The notes: generated from the sequence alone by a model not told the origin. 28,538 nucleotides of DNA from Candidatus Nomurabacteria bacterium (GCA_943356395.1 CALRFC010000002.1:1-28538), one strand, 5' to 3'; positions 16,384-23,390 are shown, counted from the stretch's first letter. A program made the numbers and translations.

Positions 16384-16412
16384 TTGACTTATTTTATTTA
16401 TTATTCTAGAAT
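16384..16412 (+). promoter_or_regulatory. Sigma-70-like promoter of the 156-residue gene
   Basis: TTGACT (16384-16389), 17-nt spacer, TAGAAT (16407-16412). Predicted start near 16419 leaves a leader of about 29 nt. Confidence 0.75.
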
Positions 16413-16447
16413 GAATTCAAACAATTAAAAACCAAAAATAAATAATC

Positions 16448-16918
16448 ATGGATACATTCAACGCTCTTAAACAACTTGGTGTAAATCATTTTGGAATTAT
16501 AAATGCGGGCAAAATTTTAGGAATTATGGAATCGGCTAAGGAAGCTGAACAAATAAGACTGGAAAAAATAAGAGAACATTCTTGGGGGATTGCTGTTGAT
16601 ATAGCCGAGAACCTTTTGCTGAAGATACATTCATCGCCCAACACTGCTCTCAAAGACTATTTAGCAGACAAGGTGGTTCACTGGATCCAATCATCGCTTG
16701 GCTGGACTGAATACGAAGTAGTCTTTAAAGAAAATGTTTTGGTGAAAATACCAAAATCCAATTTCGAAAAATTCAATCTCACGAAAGATGAATTTCTTGA
16801 TTACCTGAACGCGTCTTGGATTTATGAGAAAAACTCTAAATATTCGCTTGTGAGAGTCACTGATGTGCCAGACAGTGAATTGGATATCCAATTTTTCTTC
16901 AACTTGAAGTTTTTTTAA
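16448..16918 (+). CDS. Hypothetical AT-rich protein, 156 residues
   Basis: I do not recognise a family. The protein is soluble, mixed alpha/beta, without signal peptide or membrane segment. The first third is helical and charged (KEAEQIRLEKIREHSW), the middle amphipathic (DIAENLLLKIHSS, then LADKVVHWIQSSLGW), and the end beta-rich with aromatic residues (IQFFFNLKFF). It has its own good promoter and terminator, so it is a single-gene unit. Its AT-rich codon use differs from rplU upstream and recR downstream, which suggests it is a recent arrival or a fast-evolving accessory gene. Confidence 0.7.
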   Translation: MDTFNALKQLGVNHFGIINAGKILGIMESAKEAEQIRLEKIREHSWGIAVDIAENLLLKIHSSPNTALKDYLADKVVHWIQSSLGWTEYEVVFKENVLVKIPKSNFEKFNLTKDEFLDYLNASWIYEKNSKYSLVRVTDVPDSELDIQFFFNLKFF

Positions 16919-16934
16919 TTTAATAATCAGTTTC

Positions 16935-16965
16935 AAACCCAGACACACTGTATGGGTTTTTCTTT
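16935..16965 (+). terminator. Terminator of the 156-residue gene
   Basis: AAACCCA / TGGGTTT with an 11-nt loop, followed by TTCTTT. Confidence 0.8.
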
Positions 16966-16988
16966 ACTTAGTACTCCGAGTACCAAGT
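16966..16988. repeat. 23-bp imperfect palindrome, copy 1
   Basis: ACTTAGTACT-CCG-AGTACCAAGT directly after a terminator T-run. A copy differing at three positions follows the terminator of another AT-rich gene at 26771-26793. Confidence 0.6.
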
Positions 16989-17024
16989 GACTTTTCCTAC
17001 TGTACCAAGCTACCAACATACTAT

Positions 17025-17639
17025 TTACTGTCTATTCCGCAACGCATTCTTGATCGTCTCCGAATCCGAATATTCGATTTCCGTTCCGGTCGAGAGGCCG
17101 CGGCCGAGGGAAGAAATCTTGAGCGCGCCCGATTCGGAAAATTGGCGGAGCTCTTGACGGACGAATTCGTCGGTAAAATTGCCGTTTGGCGTGAGCGAGA
17201 AGGCGAGAATGACTTCTTTCAAAGCGCCTTTCTTCATCTCTTCCTCGACGCGTTTTTTCAGCTCGCGGATGCGGATGCGCTTGCCGGCTTCCTTGTCGGC
17301 GATCGTAATCGTCCCGCCGACGACGAACATGAGCCCTTTGTACAAATGACTGCGCTTCATGCTCTCATAATCCGCGTCTTTCTCGACGACGAGCAGGGTT
17401 TCGCGGACGGTCGCCGGATTCTCGCAGAGCGGGCAGAATTTCTTGCCGTTCGATTCGAAGAAGACGAAGCACGACGGGCACTGCGAGATGTTGCCTTTGA
17501 GCGCTCCGAGCGCGTGCGCGAGCGTGTCGGCATATCCGCCGCCGCGATGCAAGATATAATAGACAAAACGCTTCGACTGCCGCTCGCCGATGCCGGGAAA
17601 TTCAGAAAATAATTTTGCCAATTTTTCGATGGAGTCCAT
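17025..17639 (-). CDS. recR: Recombination protein RecR
   Basis: Part of the RecFOR pathway that loads RecA onto gapped DNA. The 204-residue protein has a helix-hairpin-helix start (FSEFPGIGERQSKRFVYYI), a four-Cys zinc finger (CPSC and CPLC), a Toprim domain (LLVVEKDADYESMKRS to VILAFSLTPNGN) and the C-terminal Walker-like end (ISSLGRGLSTGTEIEYSD). The length is normal. Its start codon lies within the inner end of an inverted-repeat arm (17638-17659) that bounds the upstream GIY-YIG gene, so that element sits directly on the recR leader. No recF or recO in the window. Confidence 0.95.
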   Translation of the reverse strand: MDSIEKLAKLFSEFPGIGERQSKRFVYYILHRGGGYADTLAHALGALKGNISQCPSCFVFFESNGKKFCPLCENPATVRETLLVVEKDADYESMKRSHLYKGLMFVVGGTITIADKEAGKRIRIRELKKRVEEEMKKGALKEVILAFSLTPNGNFTDEFVRQELRQFSESGALKISSLGRGLSTGTEIEYSDSETIKNALRNRQ

Positions 17640-17659
17640 CCCGTAGTGAAATTTTGACT
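17638..17659. repeat. Inverted repeat arm, recR side
   Basis: 22-bp arm (ATCCCGTAGT..AATTTTGACT) matching the reverse complement of 17934-17955 at 20 of 22 positions. The two arms bracket the GIY-YIG gene. Confidence 0.75.
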
Positions 17660-17660
17660 T

Positions 17661-17676
17661 GTTAACTGTTTCGACT
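17661..17676. repeat. Inner inverted repeat, arm 1
   Basis: GTTAACTGTTTCGACT, spanning the last codons and stop of the GIY-YIG gene. It is the exact reverse complement of 17815-17830 in the middle of the same gene. Confidence 0.8.
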
Positions 17677-17928
17677 TTTGTACAAATAGTCTTTGACTCT
17701 TCTTTTTATCAACCGACCACCTTGTGTCGTTTTAAGATATTTCTCCCTTCTTTTAGCATCACTTTCCTCGATACACGCTTCATAGTATATCAGTTTCCAC
17801 GGTCTATATCGTTTAGTCGAAACAGTTAACCCCTGATTATGTTCTACCAAGCGCTTTCGCAAGTCGGTGGTATATCCGATATACTTTTCCTTATTCCGAC
17901 AACTTTCTAAAAGATAGATGTAGAACAT
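17662..17928 (-). CDS. Small GIY-YIG nuclease-domain protein (UPF0213-like)
   Basis: 88-residue stand-alone GIY-YIG domain. The family motifs are visible: FYIYLLES and KYIGYT (the GIY and YIG parts), the catalytic-type Arg in TDLRKRLVEHN, STKRYRPWKLIYYE, and the helix with the metal-binding-type Glu (KRREKYLKT). Such small proteins are common in many copies in CPR genomes; whether they move is not established. Here the gene lies between dnaB and recR and is bounded by 22-bp imperfect inverted repeats, with a second, perfect 16-bp pair inside it. The last residues (KSRNS) are encoded by the inner repeat, so the C-terminus may derive from the repeat. A TAGAAT hexamer 13 nt before the ATG may be its -10. 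Confidence 0.85.
   Translation of the reverse strand: MFYIYLLESCRNKEKYIGYTTDLRKRLVEHNQGLTVSTKRYRPWKLIYYEACIEESDAKRREKYLKTTQGGRLIKRRVKDYLYKSRNS
17815..17830. repeat. Inner inverted repeat, arm 2
   Basis: AGTCGAAACAGTTAAC within the codons for GLTVSTK of the GIY-YIG gene; perfect partner of 17661-17676, separated by 138 bp. Confidence 0.8.
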
Positions 17929-17933
17929 AATCG

Positions 17934-17955
17934 AGTCAAAATTCTACTACGGGAT
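17934..17955. repeat. Inverted repeat arm, dnaB side
   Basis: 22-bp arm (AGTCAAAATT..TACGGGAT), ending 6 nt upstream of the GIY-YIG start on the minus strand; partner of 17638-17659. Confidence 0.75.
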
Positions 17956-17963
17956 CCATGATA

Positions 17964-18098
17964 GGAAATTGAAAATTAAAATCTCAAAGTTCAAAATGAC
18001 AATGCAAAATTTAAATTTTAAACTTCACTTTTTAATTTTGCCCGCTCGACTGAACGATACCAGTTGTTCGGGCGGGAGATTTGAAATTTAAACTTTTT
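17964..18098. repeat. AT-rich heptad tract split by a GC-rich palindrome
   Basis: Degenerate 7-nt steps (GAAATTG, AAAATTA, AAATCTC, AAAGTTC and so on to 18039), then a 36-bp palindrome at 18041-18076 (CCCGC / GCGGG outer, ACTG / CAGT inner), then similar AT-rich sequence up to the end of dnaB. This explains the dnaB to GIY-YIG gap. Confidence 0.55.
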
Positions 18099-19512
18099 AA
18101 AACATATCATCCATCCCGCCCACTGTCCCATTGTCGCCGGATTTTATGGCGGCCTCGGCGAATTGATTCATGTTTCCTTTCTCTATCGTAACAAATGTCG
18201 TCGTCTTTTCGTCGAAGTAGAGCTCGATCTTGCCGGTCGGGCCGTTTCGGTGCTTCTCGATCAGGATTTCCGCCACATTCGTGCGCTCGTCCTTCTCTTT
18301 GTACTTGTCTTCGCGATGGATGAACATGACCACATCCGCGTCTTGCTCGATCGATCCGGAATCGCGGAGGTCGGAGAGCCGCGGCTTGCCGCCGCGCGCC
18401 TCGACCGCGCGGGAGAGCTGGGAGAGCGCGAGCACCGGCACATCGAGATCGCGCGCGAGCCCTTTCAATGAGCGCGAAATTTCCGTCACCTGATTGACCA
18501 TAGAATCATAATTCTTCGATGTCGTCATGAGCTGGAGATAGTCGACGACGATGAGCCCCAAGCCATGCTCGGCTTTCAAGCGCCTTGCCGCCGCGCGCAT
18601 TTTCATGATCGAATTGGACGACTGGTCGTCGATATGGATCGGCGCTTTTGCCAAGCGGTCGAGCGAATCGCGGATCTTCGAAAATTCCTGATCGGTCGAG
18701 AGATTTCCCGTGCGCAGATTCCACGCGTTCACGCGCGATTCGGCGGCGAGCAATCTGTCGACGAGCTGTTGCGTGCTCATTTCGAGCGAAAAGATGCCGA
18801 CGGGAATATTGGATTTGACGGCGACATTGCGCGCGATGTCGAGCGCGAGCGTCGTCTTACCCATCGACGGCCGTGCCGCCAAGATGATGAGGTCGGATTT
18901 CTGGAGTCCCGCCAAAACGGCGTCGAGATCCTTGAATCCGGTCGGCACGCCGCGGAGCTCGCCTTTGTTGTCGTGCAATTGGGCGATCCTGTCCCACGCC
19001 ACGGCGACTTCATGCTTGATCGAAATGAATTTCTGGCCTTTCGGCGAACTCGTGATGCCGAAGACCTGCTTCTCGGCCCTGTCCATGACCTCTTCGATGT
19101 TCTCGTCGCTCCCGTCAAACGCCATTTCGGAAATCGAATCGGCAGCGTCGATCAGATTGCGGAGCACGGCTTTCTTCTCGACGATCTCCGCGTAGTGCTT
19201 GATGTGGGCGGAAGCCGGAACGGCGTCGGTGAGCTCCGTCAAATACGAAGAGCCGCCAACCGAGTCGAGCAATTTTTTCTCCGACAAATGATGCGAGAGG
19301 GAAATGAGATCGATCGGAACGCTTTTTTGCGAGAGCTCGAGCATCGCCTGAAAGATCATCTTGTGCCGCTCGCTGTAGAAAGAAGAAGGCGAGAGGATGT
19401 CGGAAATGTCGTGAATGGCGCCGGCGCGCAGGAGCATCGCGCCCAAAACCGCCATCTCCGAATCGAGACTCTGGGGCGGCGTGCGCACTTCATTTTTTCG
19501 CATTTTGGACAT
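18097..19512 (-). CDS. dnaB: Replicative DNA helicase DnaB
   Basis: Hexameric ATP-dependent helicase that unwinds DNA at the replication fork. At 471 residues it is full length and has no intein. The N-terminal helical domain begins PPQSLDSEMAVLGAMLL. The RecA-like core has Walker A (ARPSMGKTTLALDIARN), IFSLEMSTQQL, Walker B (LIVVDYLQLM), ALSQLSRAVEARGGKPRLSD and the DxxxxSGSIEQDADVVMFIHR block. The tail is acidic (GGMDDMF). It is the first gene of a minus-strand group with the GIY-YIG gene and recR downstream. Its leader of about 130 nt contains a heptad tract and a hairpin. Confidence 0.97.
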   Translation of the reverse strand: MSKMRKNEVRTPPQSLDSEMAVLGAMLLRAGAIHDISDILSPSSFYSERHKMIFQAMLELSQKSVPIDLISLSHHLSEKKLLDSVGGSSYLTELTDAVPASAHIKHYAEIVEKKAVLRNLIDAADSISEMAFDGSDENIEEVMDRAEKQVFGITSSPKGQKFISIKHEVAVAWDRIAQLHDNKGELRGVPTGFKDLDAVLAGLQKSDLIILAARPSMGKTTLALDIARNVAVKSNIPVGIFSLEMSTQQLVDRLLAAESRVNAWNLRTGNLSTDQEFSKIRDSLDRLAKAPIHIDDQSSNSIMKMRAAARRLKAEHGLGLIVVDYLQLMTTSKNYDSMVNQVTEISRSLKGLARDLDVPVLALSQLSRAVEARGGKPRLSDLRDSGSIEQDADVVMFIHREDKYKEKDERTNVAEILIEKHRNGPTGKIELYFDEKTTTFVTIEKGNMNQFAEAAIKSGDNGTVGGMDDMF

Positions 19513-19515
19513 GGG

Positions 19516-19550
19516 AGTAGTAAGTAGAAAATAGTTAGTAGAAAATAGAA
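19516..19550 (-). repeat. Heptad tract in the dnaB leader
   Basis: On + the steps read AGTAGTA, AGTAGAA, AATAGTT, AGTAGAA, AATAGAA, ending three bases from the dnaB ATG. The coding-strand end CTACTTACTACTCCC is almost that of corA. Confidence 0.65.
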
Positions 19551-19574
19551 AAAGAGATGCCGCAATGATGAATT

Positions 19575-19605
19575 TGTTCTAGTGCGAGTATGCACAACTA
19601 GAACA
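19575..19605 (-). promoter_or_regulatory. Hairpin and GAAC repeats upstream of dnaB
   Basis: TGTTCTA-GTGC / GCAC-AAC-TAGAACA forms an 11-bp hairpin with a 3-nt bulge. Next to it, three GAAC words are spaced 9 nt apart (19601-19625). It could be an operator, or part of a structured 5' leader. Confidence 0.4.
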
Positions 19606-19646
19606 GTTTGAACAAGTAGAACAATTACAACTTTCCAGACCCATGG

Positions 19647-19652
19647 ATTGTA
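19647..19652 (-). promoter_or_regulatory. Possible dnaB -10 box
   Basis: TACAAT on the minus strand; the -35 is poor (TTGATT at 19-nt spacing or TTGCCG at 15). It would give a leader of about 130 nt. Confidence 0.35.
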
Positions 19653-19748
19653 GCACGCTCAATTTTTCGGCAATCAAAAATGGTGGACAGCCCTGTGACT
19701 TTCATGGGGAAAATCTTTTTAAAACTTCATCCAAAGCGCTTTTTGTCG

Positions 19749-19763
19749 TATACTATGCGGATG
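19749..19763 (+). promoter_or_regulatory. -10 box TATACT six bases before the ABC gene
   Basis: TATACT at 19749-19754, six bases, ATG at 19761 (MSKASFLKR). An in-frame ATG two codons earlier is also possible. Confidence 0.55.
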
Positions 19764-21557
19764 TCAAAAGCAAGTTTTCTCAAGCGCTCGCTCTACTTCT
19801 TCAAGCCCTTCTGGGGCTTCCTTGCACTCGTGGTCTCTCTCATGCTCGCACAGCAATTCATCGCGACTTTTTCGCCGTATCTTTTCGGCCGCGCGGTCGA
19901 TGCCGTGACGCATCACAGCGTGCGAGTCGCGTTCATCTATATCGGCGCCGCATTCGGCATCTCGCTCCTTCAGGCCAATGTCCTCATTTGGATCCGCGAG
20001 CGGATAGAGATCAAGCGTCTCGACGATCACATAGAAAAAGCGTTTTCCGCAAAATCGCTCGCGCGCATGCTCGAATTCTCGATCGGCCAGCACATCAACG
20101 AGCACTCCGGCGTCAAGCAGACGATCGTGAACAAAGGCCAGAACGCGCTCACCCAGCTCATTTTCTCGATGCTCTACGACATTTTTCCGAATGTCATTCA
20201 AGTCGTCGTGACGCTCGCGATCGTCGCGTTCTTCGACTGGCGCGTGGCGCTTCTCGCGGCGTGTTTCGTCACACTCTTCGTTTCGCTTTCGTTCCGCCGG
20301 AATATCCGCATGTTGCCGCGCATCGAAATCATGCGCAAGAAGAATCAGGCGCAGTCGAAACTGCAGTCGTAACTTTTTCGCAACGCCACGCTCGTCATCG
20401 CCGAGGCGCAGGAAGCGCGCACGAATGCGGATTTTCGCGAATCGGGAGAAGAAGTCGTCGGCTTCACGAGCGCAACATGGCTCCACTATCTCAAATCTTT
20501 TTACGCGTACAAGCTCATCATCCAGCTCGGGCAGTATTCGTCGCTCGCGCTCGGCGTGTATTTCATCCTGATCGGACAGCATTCCGTGGGCATGTTCGTC
20601 GCGCTCTATGCGTGGCTCTCCGCAGTTTTTTCCAATCTCACGCAGATCATGGGATCACAGCGCCGGATCATGCTCCAGATCGCCGACATCAGGAAATATT
20701 TCGATCTCTTGGACATCGTGCCGGACATCAATCCAAACGAAGAGGGGGGGGTCCTCGATTCGCTTTCGGGCAAGATTGAATTTAAGAATATCAGTTTCTT
20801 TTATCCGTATCGCTCGAATGTCGCGGAAGAAGACGAAGACGGAGAGGGTGAAATGAAGCGTGAGGAAGATCACGCCGTATCGGATGTGAGCTTCGTGATT
20901 CCGGCGGGCGCGAAAGTCGGCTTTGTCGGGCAATCCGGCTCGGGCAAGTCCACGATCGTGAACCTCATGCGCAGATATTACGATCCAACATCCGGAGATA
21001 TTCTGATCGACGGCGTTCCGCTCAAAGAACTCAATCTAAAATGGTTCCGTTCTAAAGTCGGCAATGTCGAGCAGAAAATCGATCTCTTCGATCGGAGCAT
21101 CCGCGACAACATCCTTTTCGGTCTTCCTGAAAGCGCGAGCGTGGATGAAGGAAGACTCGCCAAAGCGGTGGAAGACGCGTCTCTTTCGGATTTTGTCGCG
21201 AAGCTCAAGGATCACGGGCTCGACACGATGATCGGCGAAGGCGGCATCAAAGTCTCCGGCGGGGAACGCCAGCGCATCGGCATCGCCCGCGCGCTCATCA
21301 AAGATCCGAAGATTCTTATTTTCGACGAAGCGACCTCCGCACTCGATGCCGTCAACGAAAAGCTCATTCATGAAGCCATTAACCGTGGCGCAAAGGGGAG
21401 AACGACGATCATCATCGCGCACCGTCTTTCCACTATCGCCGATGCCGACATCATCTTCGTCGTCGACAACGGTCGCATCGTGGGGACTGGGAAACACGAA
21501 GAGCTCCTCCAATCCTGCCCAGAGTATCAGAATTTGATCAAGCATCAGATGCTGTAA
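19761..21557 (+). pseudogene. ABC exporter (fused TMD-NBD) with one in-frame UAA
   Basis: Type I ABC exporter half-transporter of the inner membrane. The frame codes for about 598 residues, a normal length, but TAA at 20370-20372 interrupts it after KNQAQSKLQS. The same frame continues without a shift with LFRNATLVIAEAQEARTNADF. Before the stop lie four membrane helices; after it come the last helices and a complete nucleotide-binding domain. That domain has Walker A (GQSGSGKST), the signature VSGGERQRIGIARAL, Walker B (ILIFDEATSALD) and the H-loop (IIIAHRLSTIAD). A single base change (CAA, GAA or AAA to TAA) explains it, so it may be a recent nonsense mutation, a population variant or a sequencing error. 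Reinitiation at GTG 20556 could make a truncated protein. The substrate is unknown. Confidence 0.85.
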
Positions 21558-21570
21558 GAACAGAAAAAAA

Positions 21571-21600
21571 GTAGCTGGTAGCTTGTAGTTAGTAGCTGGG
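21571..21600. repeat. Heptad tract, GTAGCTG-like
   Basis: GTAGCTG, GTAGCTT, GTAGTTA, GTAGCTG between the ABC stop and its terminator. Confidence 0.65.
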
Positions 21601-21605
21601 AAAAT

Positions 21606-21649
21606 GCAAACAAAAAAACCGCAAGTTCGCTTGCGGTTTTTTTGTTTGC
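21606..21649 (+). terminator. 20-bp perfect terminator with TTCG loop
   Basis: Arms 21606-21625 and 21630-21649 pair perfectly around TTCG. The core is AACCGCAAG / CTTGCGGTT, followed within the stem by T7. It ends the ABC transcript. Confidence 0.9.
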
Positions 21650-21660
21650 GGAGTACGATA

Positions 21661-21865
21661 GATATATCCCTTGATCCGACTGACAATCGGGGAGGATGGG
21701 GTAGAATCCCTCGGGCAGGCCCGTTACAGCCAGAGCTCAAGAATGAGTTCGAAAATGAGTCGATCCGCCGAAAGACGGGCAAGAAAGTAGGGTGGCACCG
21801 CGATCAAAAATCGCCCCTGCGAATTTACAAGATAAGTAAGTTCGAAGAGGCGATTTTTGTTTCCT
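21661..21865 (+). promoter_or_regulatory. T-box riboswitch leader of aspS
   Basis: The T-box sequence AGGGTGGCACCGCG is at 21789-21802. It folds as the standard antiterminator: AGGG (21789-21792) with CCCT (21815-21818), and GCG with CGC (21812-21814), leaving the TGGC bulge. The competing terminator pairs 21806-21815 with 21849-21858 (AAAAATCGCC / GGCGATTTTT), encloses a 9-bp inner hairpin (21820-21828 / 21836-21844), and ends in a T-rich stretch. Both use CGCC at 21812-21815, so they exclude each other. CCCGTTACAG at 21720-21729 matches the conserved CCGUUA of stem IIA/B. The bulge TGGC would pair with GCCA, the 3' end of a tRNA with discriminator G, as in tRNA-Asp. Only about 55 nt remain for stem I; the specifier could not be assigned (GAC followed by A occurs at 21682). 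Confidence 0.85.
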
Positions 21866-21885
21866 CTTTTGATACAATCACATAT

Positions 21886-23184
21886 ATGATAGAAGCAAAA
21901 CATGTGAGCAAGTTGAGCGGTGAAATCGGGAAAGTTGCGACCGTGCAAGGGTTCGTGCAGACGCTTCGCGTGCAGAGCAAGATCATATTCCTCATTCTTC
22001 GCGATACGACCGGCATCGTGCAGACGGTCGTGGAAGCCAGTGCGCCGGAGGCGTTTGAAACCGCAAAAAATCTTTCGCACGAGTCCGTCGTTCGCATCAC
22101 TGGCGCGGTCAAGGAGGCAAAACAAGCGCCCGGCGGATTTGAGATCGGCGTTTCGAAAATCGAAGTCCTTTCTCATGCCGATCCGGAACTCCCGATTCCC
22201 GTCGTCGTGAAAGGGAGCGACGAAGAGTCAGATGCGCCGCTCCGTTTCGATTACCGCTTCCTCGATCTCCGCAAGCCGGAAAAAGCGCGCGTGATGAAAG
22301 TCTGGACCTCGCTCGAAAAAGGATTCCGCACATACTGGGACGAGAATGAATTCGTCCAGCTCTACACGCCGTCCTTCATGTCGACGCCGTCGGAAACCGG
22401 CGCCGAAGTCTTCGAGGTCAAATATTTCGACAAGAAAGCGTACCTCGCCCAGTCGCCGCAATTCTACAAGCAGATGGGCATCGCGAGCGGCCTCGAGCGC
22501 GTCTTCGTCTGCGGTCCCGTTTTCCGCGCGGAAGAATCGTTCACCACGCGCCACATGACGGAATTTACCGGCTGGGATTTCGAGATGGGATACATCGAAT
22601 CGCTCGCGGACATCATGGACGCGGAAGAAGGCATGATCGTCGCCGGCTTCGAACGAGTCGCCAAAGATTTTCCCGAGCTTTCCATAACGATTCCGTCTAG
22701 ACCATTCCCGCGTATCACGATGCGCGACGCGAAAGAAATCCTCGCCAAAGAAGGAATTGCGAGTCCGGAAGAACACGACCTCTCGCCGGAAGAAGAGCGC
22801 GCCATATCCGAATATGTGAAGCGCGAGATGAATCATGAATTCGTCTTCATCATGGAATATCACAAATCAAAGAGCGCTTTCTACCACATGCGGCTGGAAG
22901 ACGGGAGTGATTATTCCCGCCGCGCCGATCTGCTTTTCCGCGGAGTCGAGATTACGACTTTGGCACAGCGCGAACACCGCATCGAGATCCTTGAAGCGCA
23001 GGCGAAAGAGAAAGGCATGTCGCTCGAGGCGCTCGCCGACTATCTCAATTTCTTCCGCTACGGTTGTCCGCCCCACGGCGGCGCCGGCATCGGCCCGGGT
23101 CGCATCATCATGAAGCTCCTCGACCTCCCGAATGTCCGCGAAGCGACCTACCTCCCGCGCGATGTGAAGCGATTGAATCCGTAA
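21886..23184 (+). CDS. aspS: Aspartyl-tRNA synthetase, archaeal (short) type
   Basis: Class II enzyme charging tRNA-Asp, and probably also tRNA-Asn if it is non-discriminating. At 432 residues it lacks the GAD insertion of the roughly 590-residue bacterial AspRS. The N-terminal OB-fold anticodon domain (ATVQGFVQTLRVQSKIIFLI) is followed by motif 1 (FMSTPSETGAEVFEV), the QSPQFYKQ segment, motif 2 (VFRAEESFTTRHMTEFTGWD, about residues 212-230) and motif 3 (GIGPGRIIMKLL), ending YLPRDVKRLNP. The ATG at 21886 fits the family start; an upstream in-frame extension from 21604 would translate the terminator and T-box. Regulation by the T-box means expression rises when charged tRNA is scarce. TACAAT seven bases before the ATG could be an additional leaderless promoter. 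Confidence 0.94.
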   Translation: MIEAKHVSKLSGEIGKVATVQGFVQTLRVQSKIIFLILRDTTGIVQTVVEASAPEAFETAKNLSHESVVRITGAVKEAKQAPGGFEIGVSKIEVLSHADPELPIPVVVKGSDEESDAPLRFDYRFLDLRKPEKARVMKVWTSLEKGFRTYWDENEFVQLYTPSFMSTPSETGAEVFEVKYFDKKAYLAQSPQFYKQMGIASGLERVFVCGPVFRAEESFTTRHMTEFTGWDFEMGYIESLADIMDAEEGMIVAGFERVAKDFPELSITIPSRPFPRITMRDAKEILAKEGIASPEEHDLSPEEERAISEYVKREMNHEFVFIMEYHKSKSAFYHMRLEDGSDYSRRADLLFRGVEITTLAQREHRIEILEAQAKEKGMSLEALADYLNFFRYGCPPHGGAGIGPGRIIMKLLDLPNVREATYLPRDVKRLNP

Positions 23185-23189
23185 GGAAT

Positions 23190-23390
23190 ATGTATTTTAT
23201 GAAAAAGAAATTTTCTAAATCGAAGAAAAAAAGTATACACACGGAACTGCGTGGAATAATGCACCGCCTTGATGTTATTGAACATGAGCTAGAAAAAATG
23301 AAAATAGATCAAAAAGCTGCGGCAAAATTACTAAAAGTCAAACCCACCACAATGAAACGACTTTTAAAAGTCGTTTCAAAATCAAAATGA
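23190..23390 (+). CDS. Small basic HTH-like protein
   Basis: 66 residues (63 if the second ATG at 23199 is used), 5 nt after aspS, with AGGA just before the start. The N-terminus is very basic (MKKKFSKSKKKS), the middle a charged helix (MHRLDVIEHELEKMKI), and the end QKAAAKLLKVKPTTMKRLLK looks like a helix-turn-helix in which KPTTMKRLL is the recognition helix. No family is recognised. Its last codons contain a 26-bp perfect palindrome, which could be the protein's own operator or a hairpin ending the aspS message. The next gene starts 7 nt later. Confidence 0.6.
   Translation: MYFMKKKFSKSKKKSIHTELRGIMHRLDVIEHELEKMKIDQKAAAKLLKVKPTTMKRLLKVVSKSK
23353..23378. repeat. 26-bp perfect palindrome
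   Basis: TGAAACGACTTTT and its exact reverse complement abut without a loop, within the 3' end of the small HTH-like gene and 20 nt before the dipeptidase start. Confidence 0.75.

Noticed and set aside
16384..16447. A tRNA gene in one of the gaps
   Set aside because: No cloverleaf with a T-loop GTTC box and acceptor stem could be assembled here or in the other intergenic gaps.
20370..20372. UAA as a reassigned sense codon
   Set aside because: UAA ends several clear genes here (dnaK, scpA-region orphans, lysS), so it is a stop; a single mutation is simpler.
21604..21885. In-frame N-terminal extension of aspS from 21604
   Set aside because: It would translate a 20-bp terminator stem and the whole T-box; the family N-terminus begins at 21886.
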